This document shows positions 56,176-64,000 of a DNA stretch of 64,000 nucleotides, in pieces; within the stretch, counting starts at the first letter, position 1, and every line of letters starts with the position of its first letter. Source of the stretch: Nymphalis io (Eukaryota > Arthropoda > Insecta > Lepidoptera > Nymphalidae); NCBI RefSeq assembly GCF_905147045.1, contig NC_065908.1, positions 6,634,001-6,698,000 of the forward strand. The letters are read 5' to 3'. The translations under genes and the position numbers were made by a program. The notes under the pieces were generated by a model. It was given only the letters and a program-made list of their open reading frames with translations, was not told the origin of the DNA and ran no database searches.

Positions 56176-56538
56176 GTACTTCTTGAGATTTATACATTGA
56201 TTTACATATTAATAAGCGTTTGAATAAATGACAAAACTTATGGGTTGTTGCTCAAATTTTATTATTTTTATATATACTCCTTTTATCGCAACATTGATAT
56301 AGAAATTGAAAAGTACTTATTATAAAGTACATATTATATTTTTCATTGTACTCGTTTGTACAATAAAACGGCTTTCTATTCATTATATTCTATTCTATTC
56401 TATTTTATCTCTTTAGTTAAAACACTCTTGTGTTATCTATTGAGACCTCTTATCATTTGATTTTGAACTGTTATAAATCATGGAATTACTTATGAAAGTT
56501 TTTTAGCGGGTGATTATTTAAACATGTGTCTTCTTATT

Positions 56539-56766
56539 GGCCGATATGGCCCAGTGGTAAGAACGCGTGAAACTTAACCGATGAACGTGGGTTCGAACCC
56601 GGACAAGAACCACTGAATTTTCATGTGCTTCATTTGTGATTATAATTCATCTCAGTGCTTGACGGTGAAGGAAAACATCATCAAAAAGGAAAACATAAGC
56701 TCTAAACCTTCTCAAAAAGAAAGAGGAGACCTTAGCCCAGCAGTGAGACTTTCACAGGCTGTTACT
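56539..56766 (+). mobile_element. tRNA-derived SINE, family B, internally deleted
   Basis: The head is intact with GATATGGCCCAGTGG and GGGTTCGAACCCGG. The body is deleted between AACATCATC and AAGCTCTAAACCTTCTC, and the 3' end (CAGTGAGACTTTCACAGGCT) is present. It begins about 360 bases after exon 3. Confidence 0.8.
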
Positions 56767-58647
56767 GTCTTCTTCTTTCGACTGTCAAAAGAAAGAAAGA
56801 ACGAGAACACTGTTTAACTAAACAGTCGCTAAGCAAAACAAGTAAGCCCGCAATAATATAAAATATTAGCGAAACCGGCAAACGTGGACAATGTCTGTGT
56901 AGATTTATTCTATAGCAATAGTCGCTCACCATCTTCATGATCAGTTGGTGTCAGCGACACTAGCGGCAAGTTACAACAAAGTGATTACTTTAAAAACTTT
57001 TCCATTAAATAATACATATATGTTCCAACTTCCACGGTGATCTGTCAAACGGTATCGAAGTACATTAATCTCAAAAAGAAATGGAAACGTTCATTTATAT
57101 ACATTATAACTTAGCAACATAAAATTGCTTAAAGTACGTTTGTTTTTAAATTAAATTACCAATAATAAATAAAAAATATATTTTTCTGGCTCTTATAATT
57201 GATCGATTCATCACTCTAAGAGGCGATGTTAACAAGGCGTGGTGAGTGTGACGCAAGATGTGTAAATTCTTCTCAGTTTCATCAGCATACTTGCAAAATA
57301 TTTAGCTTGAGAAATTCAATGCAAGTAAATGTTTTTAAGCCGGTAATTGAATTTTGAGTGCTTGTTTTTATAACCAAAAATAAAACCTTTTATGCTTTAT
57401 AATTCTGAAAAGTATTTACTTAATTATTGCTAAATATTTTACAAGCAATTTATTACAAATCAGGTTCAGATTATTACTTAAACAATCAAAACTACAATTT
57501 TCAATTAATTAATTTTCTTATAACAAAAGGCGTCAATCTGTAATTAGAACAATCAATCATTTGACAATGTAAAACAGCTCTATAATAGAAAATCGAGTTG
57601 ACATTTTAGTGTTACAACATTAGGGTAATATTGCCAAGATTCTACTGGTCAATCTACGTATAAAAACCCATCATTATGCTGTTTATTTTTAAAAAATATA
57701 CAATATCTATTTGCAAGGATTTCTTAATATAAAAAAAAATTGAAAACGTAGGCCAAATGTGACCAAATAAAAAACAAAGATCAAAGACGCAATGTCGCAA
57801 AAGTCGATTGCGGTAGAAAACGCTGACAAATTATGTTGATTATTGGAAATTAGTCATTATTTATATTGCGAATCACTACCAGAGACTATCAAAGAGGTCG
57901 AGAGGCTCTAACTGCGATGAACACATTTGTTCACACTGGAATACCACAACACTAAGCATTGTCATAATAAATGACGGTAAGGATCCATTTTCTATTTCCT
58001 TACCCGGTGTTTGCGGGATGTTATAAAGTCTACCTATACATAATAAATAAAAGTAGTACCTTTATTTAATATTGGGCTGTAACGCAAATATATTTATATT
58101 TAAATCCGTTTATTAGATCTGCTATAATCTGAGTCTGGTAGAGTTTAACGCTTATACGCGTTAAGCAAGAAACAATTTTTCATTTTTATAATATATTCAT
58201 AGATATAATTACATAAATTTTTTGTTAAGCATTTACGGCCAGACTGATAAACGTTGCTCAGCGGGTAATTATTTAAGCAATGCAGTCTTCTTCTTTTGAA
58301 TGACAAATGAATAACGTCAGAAAGAGCGAAATCAGAGTTTATAAGAAAGGCGGTTATACTTTGTGTTTCTTTTTCTTTTAAGTCAAGCTTTGTTTAATAA
58401 AAGCAATAAAAATAATAATAATACTTCCTACTCGCGATAAAATACTGGTGATGATGTATTCGAAATGAAACAATATATTCAAAAACTGTTGCAAAGAAAT
58501 CTCTCAGAAACACACGTCAACCTTTTGAACATTTATAAAAGAGAACTGTAGTTTTCAACTCTTGTTCTCACTGTAGTTGAATGAAACAAACTTTTGTAAT
58601 TCAAACTGTATTAAGTTTTCGTATAGTAAGAGTTATAGCATAAGAAA

Positions 58648-58720
58648 CTGCCTTTTAGTCTAGTAGCTAGCTTGTACAACTGAACCTAAGGGTTTTGTAG
58701 ACAATTCCGGGTCACTCCAA
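58648..58720 (+). repeat. Relic of a tRNA-headed SINE (family C type)
   Basis: CTGCCTTTTAGTCTAGTAGC then TAGCTTGTACAACTGAACC resembles the head of the copies at 20166 and 39692. Weak. Confidence 0.3.
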
Positions 58721-58994
58721 AAAAATCTTGGCGTGTATTAATTAAAGCAAGTAAAGCTGTTCGTTCTGTGCCAGATGATTCATAATCGCCTCTCATTCCG
58801 CTATAATCGTTGCCCATTTTTTGTTATTTTTTTATTCCTTTTCTAAAGAAACTTGAAGAATATATTTAATTAACATCTCTACTCAAATTAACCATAATTA
58901 TAATAAGTTTTTTTCCTTATATTTAAGAGGCGGGGTTTCGAGCCTGAGGCACCAGTTCTTCTAATCTTATATCCTTTTCTGTTTCTCTAACAAT

Positions 58995-59092
58995 ATATCA
59001 TGATGATCGGTTGATTAGTTTAGATGTGAAAGCGTAACAAAGAAATAAATAAACTTACGTTCACATTCAAAATATTAGTTAGGATTATTCTA
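58995..59092 (+). repeat. Dispersed repeat end (GATGATCGGTTG motif)
   Basis: TCATGATGATCGGTTGATTA, then ATGTGAAAGCGTAACAAAG and ATTAGTTAGGA. Partners at 25525 and 41249. Confidence 0.45.
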
Positions 59093-59254
59093 GAGTCAGA
59101 TTGTGAAATTATTCATACTAAATTTGTTATTTCGAACAAGGCACTTACGTACTTAAGTTATAAATTTTGTGCGGCCTGTTATGTTTCACAGGCGCGCTGT
59201 AACTAACTATAATTAAAATAATATGTGTACCTAATACTAAAGGTATTATATATT

Positions 59255-59425
59255 ATACGCTAGCTGTGTCCCCGGTTTCATTCACATATAACTTGAAGAA
59301 ATAACTAAGATCAGACTTGTAATACGTTATGCTGTTTGTAAGATTAGCGCACAAACGCACAGACAAACAGACAAAAAATCTAACAATCATTGTTTTGGGT
59401 TCTATCGCGTTGATAAAGACCTCGA
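59255..59425 (-). repeat. Dispersed repeat with CAGACAAACAGACAAA
   Basis: CTGTGTCCCCGGTTTCATTC, CAGACAAACAGACAAAAAAT, then TCTATCGCGTTGATAAAGAC, a pattern known from lepidopteran repeats. One copy in the window. Confidence 0.4.
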
Positions 59426-59566
59426 TAATAGTTTTACTCAAATATCTTCTTGTACATACAGCGATCAGTTACATTTTTATTATATGTATAGAATAGATTA
59501 TAATAAAATCTTGACGCGTGTAATTTTGTTAGAAGTTCTCTTGAATTTTCGCTGTGCTGTGTCTAT

Positions 59567-59765
59567 ACTAATATTATAAATACGCGAAGTAACTCCGTCT
59601 GTCAGTTACGCTTTCATACCTGTTCACGCCAATTTTGATAAAATTTGGTATGAAGCAAGCTTGAATCCCAAGAAACGACATACTTTTTGTTTTCTCACAC
59701 CTACCTCTTTCCACGTGGCACGTGAGCGAATCCACAGGAGAAAACTGATTTCAAATAAATACTCA
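59567..59765 (+). repeat. Dispersed repeat related to 5094-5215, best copy
   Basis: ACTAATATTATAAATACGCG, AACTCCGTCTGTCAGTTACG, CACGCCAATTTTGATAAAAT and TGGTATGAAGCAAGCTTGAA, directly upstream of the acceptor of exon 4. Confidence 0.55.
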
Positions 59766-59786
59766 TTTCTATAAATTTCTTTTCAG

Positions 59787-59963
59787 AGTCCAGATGCGTG
59801 CAACACTTGTCAAATCTGCGGTGGTTTCCGTCTTCTACCGTGTCGGATCTGCAATGGATCCAAGAAGAGCCTACACAGGAACCATTTCACAGCTGAATTC
59901 GTCGCTCTCAAATGCATGAACTGCGATGAAGTTGGTCTCGTCAGATGCGAAGCCTGCTCCTGA
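59787..59963 (+). CDS. GRXCR1: GRXCR-like protein, coding exon 4: cysteine-rich C-terminus (residues 585-642)
   Basis: The terminal exon has 58 codons and a TGA at 59961-59963. It carries the diagnostic cysteine-rich region: C592/C595, C603/C606, C627/C630 and C638/C641 form four C-x2-C pairs, with an extra C589. The arrangement (CQICGG, CRICNGSKKS, CMNCDEVG, CEAC) resembles the DnaJ-type zinc-binding repeats, so it probably binds two zinc ions. The stretch between (NHFTAEFVALK, 616-626) is a strongly conserved family segment. The protein ends one residue after the last cysteine (S642), as expected. The acceptor ends at 59786; choosing it gives phase 0 with exon 3. Confidence 0.94.
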   Translation, partial: SPDACNTCQICGGFRLLPCRICNGSKKSLHRNHFTAEFVALKCMNCDEVGLVRCEACS

Positions 59964-60250
59964 TCGTTCTGATAAATTTCAAGAAATTCTCACATTAAAT
60001 AATTATTCAATCATGGATTTGGGTTGAAGTTTCGCTATGTATTAGAGATGTTAATTATTTACAAGCAATTAACTCGAATAGCTTTTCAGCGTATAACCCA
60101 TTTAGTATAGAAACAGTTTATTTTGCTTACGAATAGTTCAAATGTCAACGAGGCGTCACTTCGAAGTGGCCATAAGCTTATTGTTTACGCGCCAGACAGC
60201 GTGATAACGGATAGTAGAATGAGCGAAGATGATAATAATGTTTGAATAAA
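59964..60250 (+). other. 3' UTR of the GRXCR-like gene (minimum extent)
   Basis: Follows the stop codon and ends at the first AATAAA. It may run further, to signals at 60618 or 61234. A TGTATATA octamer (Pumilio-type element) at 60374-60381 would lie in a longer 3' UTR. Confidence 0.5.
60245..60250 (+). terminator. Poly(A) signal AATAAA
   Basis: First canonical signal, 282 bases after the stop codon. Alternatives at about 60618-60623 and 61234-61239. Confidence 0.5.
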
Positions 60251-60890
60251 AAGAAATACGTAAATTTGTCAATTCTACTATCCGTCAACAAAACGAATCA
60301 TTTTATTCAATACAGTAACCTGACTTAACATATGGCCAAAACTATTTTTTGGCACCATTTTTTTAAAATTGTTTGTATATATGTTATTCAATACATACCT
60401 TAAACCATTCCTGTAATAATAATTTGTAGTTATCAGTTTAAAAATTGTTTTCTCTTTTGTGGGTCGAAAACAACTTTGGGCAGATAGTGTAGTGTGACAA
60501 GGGTTAAAATTACAGTTGTTTGTTATTATGATATTGGAGTAGAATTTATAATGCCTCTTCCAATTTTTTTATCATTGGAAGTATTTTTGAATACTATAAT
60601 ATGGTTAATTGTTTTTTAATAAAAATAAACAATACATGCTTGAAATTGCATGCAAAACGCATGCTTATATAGTTAATATTCTATTGAGCGATTTTTGTAA
60701 GTAAAGTTTATTAATTAGATTAAGGTTTTAGTTAGATTAAGAGAACAGCATCTGCCTTGCTAGCATGAAAACAAAATTAATTTGATATTTATAAATATTT
60801 CATTTTGAAAACGAACTCGATGATTTTTAGTTGAAAATGTTTACTTTGTATTTTGTAAGGTTTAATTATATTTTATTGAGTTCATAAAAA
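60251..60890. other. Downstream AT-rich sequence
   Basis: Either extended 3' UTR or intergenic. No coding frame or repeat recognised. Confidence 0.45.
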
Positions 60891-60893
60891 AAA

Positions 60894-61101
60894 AGTAACA
60901 GCATGTGTGTGTCCCTCTGCCAGGTTACAGCTTCCTCTCTATTTCAGAAGTTTAGGAGCCCGTTCCATCAAACTGCTTAAATAAGGGCTGTTGGATATAT
61001 GGCAGATTTTCATCCGAAAATACAGATACGCTATATCGAGATTGAACTCGAAATCTTCGTATAAAATTAACTTGTTCTAACCACTGGGCCATCTCGGCCC
61101 A
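60894..61101 (-). mobile_element. tRNA-derived SINE, family B, diverged
   Basis: AGTAACAGCATGTGTGTGTC, TATATGGCAGATTTTCATCC and TTCTAACCACTGGGCCATCT in reverse order with deletions. Confidence 0.65.
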
Positions 61102-61109
61102 ATTAATCA

Positions 61110-61740
61110 ATCCGGACAAATAAAATTAAGAATGGGTTAGAAAAATTTTCATAGAGCTTTGTTTTTATCAAGCAATATTTCAATTATTTATATGTATTAA
61201 AGCCTTTGTATACAAACAGTTTTATAATTAGTGAATAAAGCTTTTAACTTAGTCATTAAGTTGACTATAGCTATTTCATTTGATGTCATACAAAGGTGCT
61301 TAAATATTTAGTTATTTTAATGCTCAAACTATACGGGGATAAAACAAGTCTGGACGTAACTTAAAAATGTTTAATAATTATAATTAAGTTAAAAGCATAA
61401 TTTTTATTGAGACTTCGTAAAAGTAGTATGCCATAAATTAGATGCAATAACGTATACTTATATGCAAATAAATGCTTAATATAGGTGCTTTTAAATATAA
61501 TTAACCTTATAATATAAATCATAGTTTAGTGAAAACTAATGGCATAACAGTCAACTCTATAAAGTTGCTGGTCTGTGCTACTAGATGGCGTTGATAACAT
61601 AACTGTTAGTAATGTCGATTTTTAGACTTTCATTTACGAGCTTGGAATGCAATTTTTATTCCAAAAATTATGAATATAATATGTTTTAACTGATATATTT
61701 CGCGGTCTTGGTCATGTATGAGAATTATTATGTACTAGGA
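61110..61740. other. Unannotated intergenic sequence
   Basis: AT-rich, with no feature recognised. Confidence 0.5.
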
Positions 61741-61744
61741 TTCT

Positions 61745-61835
61745 CCCTAGATTCATCAAGGCTTCCGGTTCTCCGTCTTCTGCATCCTGTCTGATCCCGC
61801 CACTTATACTGGATGTATTCTCTAGGTTACCCTTT
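61745..61835 (-). repeat. Relic of the RTE-type LINE C-terminus
   Basis: CAAGGCTTCCGGTTCTCCGT, CTTCTGCATCCTGTCTGATC and CCGCCACTTATACTGGATGT align in order with 25760-25835 of the RTE fragment. Decayed. Confidence 0.35.
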
Positions 61836-61839
61836 GAAT

Positions 61840-62550
61840 AAGTGTGGATTTAATATAAGTTAATTTACCATAAATTTATACATGTGAAATACGAATAGTG
61901 TCATTATTATAAAATATACTATCCATGTATAAAGTTTTTCTCGAGTTAATTACATCACATATATCTTAATTAAATCGATATTGAATTCTTCCTTACTTTG
62001 AAAGTTTTAACCTGTTTTATAGTTTAAAATAGAGTTTAAAAAATCAAGTAAAATTTATATCGTATAGTATGTGATGGCTTACAAGGAAATGTGATAAATA
62101 AATGAAAAATTGTAAGCAATTAGAAATAATGTGAATAAAATTACTTAGAATATATATAGATATAACCTTTAAAAAATATGTAGGTAAAAAAAACATTGGC
62201 GTTTCATTTTTTGATTAGATTGTAACGTTTTTTAAATATCTTATCGAAGTTACTGTTTCTGGTGTAAACATTATTATAAGCATTCTGTATTAGTATAGGG
62301 CATTTTGTAAATAACATTTTTTATCGAATTATAATGTCACAAAATATTTGATATTTTATTTTAAAAATTAAACCTTTAAATCAATTGGGCCACTTTCAGT
62401 ATTAATTAAGAATGGATATCTGAAACTTTTGAGATATATTTAAAACAAAAACAAAGTAAAATTGTAATAACTTCAATACAATTGCTGTTTTAGTATGCAT
62501 TATAATTTTTCAAACTATCAGAGGTATTATAATGAATACAAATTGCATGC
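61840..62550. other. Unannotated intergenic sequence
   Basis: AT-rich, with no feature recognised. Confidence 0.5.
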
Positions 62551-62559
62551 ATACATAAA

Positions 62560-63100
62560 AACACAAAACAAAGTAGCGCCTGTTGCTCCTATACGGGAAA
62601 TCAATGTCACAACACATACAAACCTCGCCTGTTGCATGCTGTATACACACTACGCCATAAACACGCACAGCACACATCTAAAGTTAACGTCGAGTTTAAT
62701 GTTCGCGCAAACGGAACTCAATGCACACTACTTCATTTCAGGGTCTGGTTCACGCACACTAGTCCGTAAGGGATTGAAGCTGCAGCTAGGTCGTGACTGA
62801 CGTCACGACACGCAAGGTCAATATCACTAGTATGTCCTCTTCTAACGTGTAGTATTACTCAACTGTCTCTTTCTAACTGGCTCGCCATCCCGTCTGGGCC
62901 AGGGATTGCAAGTTTTACTTTGTGTGCGTGATTTTACACGTGAGTGGATCGTTGTTTGTCTTTATACGTAGACGAAATATGAAGACTTCCTATTAGACTT
63001 TTCCATCCGCCGTCGATATTTTTCGCGAACTGTTTCTTATTGACTCATCTTTCAAAGCATTTCAAACGTAATTACAAAGATATTAGAGGGTAATTTAAAT
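62560..63100. promoter_or_regulatory. CpG-richer, repeat-poor island; candidate promoter region
   Basis: This stretch has many more CG dinucleotides than its surroundings (for example TAACGTCGAGTTTAATG, TTCGCGCAAACGG, CCGCCGTCGATA) and none of the repeat families found elsewhere. It contains a perfect CRE palindrome TGACGTCA at 62798-62805 inside TCGTGACTGACGTCACGA, and AAGGTCA, a nuclear-receptor half-site, at 62814-62820. A 101-codon frame at 62495-62800 has no recognised domain. It could be the promoter or first non-coding exon of a neighbouring gene on either strand. Confidence 0.3.
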
Positions 63101-63337
63101 TAATATCTTCAATGATTAGCAGTGTAAGTCTTGCACAGACGTCAGTATAATGATGATGAATGATGAAATGATTGTAAAAATGTAATGGACTTTTCTTGTA
63201 TCTGTGAGCTTGGCTTTCATTAAATGTTATTTAGTCGGTTGTTGCTATATTTCTATTAACTTTGTTTTGAAATAGCTCATAAAAAGTAGTTAACATTTTT
63301 AGCGTACTTTGTTTGCATATTTATTATAGGCTATTTC

Positions 63338-63567
63338 TACCGATGGTAGGTCTTTGTGCACACCCATATGTGTAGGTACTACCCCACTTTAGTTATCAAT
63401 AATTTATACTGTCAAATATCAATACTTTGTAATGCTGTTCCGGTTGAAAGCTTGAGTGAGCCTGTGAATTTAATTACAAGAAAAAGGGACTTACCGTACG
63501 TGGGACATTGTAAGAGGTGGTTTTAAGCTCAGGCAGTGCCGATGCCCATGGGCAGAGATAAAAAATA
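63338..63567 (+). mobile_element. Family A retroposon, old copy
   Basis: CGATGGTAGGTCTTTGTGCA, GCTGTTCCGGTTGAAAGCTT, GAGTGAGCCTGTGAATTT and GATGCCCATGGGCAG in family order, with large changes. Confidence 0.6.
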
Positions 63568-63807
63568 ACTATTGTCCCATTTGGTTATCTATGATCTTAA
63601 TATGTATAAATTAAAAAAAATTAATATAGACCAACATATTAAAGCCCTGTGTAACTATGGTAGGGGTCAGTATTGTCTTTGCTTTTATAATATCATGAAA
63701 CAGTTTTTTTTTAATTTATGGAGGGTGTCTGGAGTGCCTCCTGTACGTTTAGGTTTTATGTTGTTCTTTTAAATCGAGTTTTTTAAACTCGTTAACGTTT
63801 AATTTTC

Positions 63808-63959
63808 TTTTTTTTATAGAATAGGAAGGTGGACGAGCATATGGGCCACCTGATGGTATGTGGTCACCAAACGCCCTTAGACATTGGCATTGTAAGAAAT
63901 GTCAACCATCGCTTATAGCCAATGCGCCACCAACCTTGGGAACTAAGATTTTATGTCCC
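63808..63959 (-). mobile_element. Family A retroposon, young, 5'-truncated
   Basis: Poly(T), then the young-subfamily sequence up to ATTTTATGTCCC, where it stops abruptly. The body is nearly identical to 31480 and 6379. Confidence 0.85.
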
Positions 63960-64000
63960 ATATTTTATTTATTGTGTCCAACATTACAATAGAGTTATAT

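Larger units (their letters stand above)
56176..59786 (+). other. Intron 3 of the GRXCR-like gene (3.6 kb, phase 0)
   Basis: The donor is GTACTT at 56176 and the acceptor is TTCTTTTCAG ending at 59786. Between the listed repeats (56770-58640 and 59100-59250) I see only AT-rich sequence. Confidence 0.85.

Noticed and set aside
62495..62800. 101-codon frame as a gene
   Set aside because: No domain, no splice context and a low-complexity composition; the DNA signal (CpG, CRE) fits a regulatory region better.

Overview
The window is AT-rich insect genomic DNA, most likely from a butterfly or moth and plausibly a nymphalid. Three things point there: dense tRNA-derived SINEs of a Lepidoptera (Metulj-like) type, several other short repeats I associate with lepidopteran genomes, and a host gene whose protein matches the insect glutaredoxin-domain cysteine-rich proteins. 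The species is inferred, not shown.

One host protein-coding gene is clearly supported and it spans almost the whole window on the + strand. It is a GRXCR-type glutaredoxin-domain cysteine-rich protein (Drosophila CG31559/CG12206; vertebrate GRXCR1). Four coding exons are joined by three phase-0 introns: 519-1970, 33197-33430, 56110-56175 and 59787-59963. They encode a predicted 642-residue protein: a long low-complexity N-terminal half, a glutaredoxin fold without a CxxC active site, and a C-terminal zinc-finger-like region with four CxxC pairs. Introns are about 31.2, 22.7 and 3.6 kb. A 5' UTR acceptor lies at 336/337, and poly(A) signals follow the stop at 60245 and further downstream.

The introns are packed with transposable elements. 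Intron 1 holds an intact Tc1-type (DD34E) transposon at 29236-30858 with an open 339-residue transposase, near-perfect terminal inverted repeats and TA target duplications. It also holds a 5'-truncated RTE-type LINE ORF (25714-26229). Both introns carry many copies of two retroposon families: an A-tailed element of about 300 bp (family A, here at 18 or more places) and a tRNA-derived SINE (family B, about 20 copies). Less frequent are two further tRNA-headed SINEs (families C and D), LINE 3'-end fragments and short dispersed repeats. Family A copies at 6379, 13071, 31480, 43931 and 63808 are nearly identical, which implies recent activity.

Beyond the known families I flag these weaker candidates: a 50-codon open frame with a membrane-like segment (3080-3232); a possible terminal exon of a cysteine-rich small protein on the - strand (42694-42836); several perfect inverted repeats (2481, 15252, 17408, 46213); rearranged foldback SINEs; and a CpG-richer, repeat-poor island at 62560-63100 that could be the promoter of a neighbouring gene. 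The rest looks like ordinary AT-rich intron or intergenic sequence.
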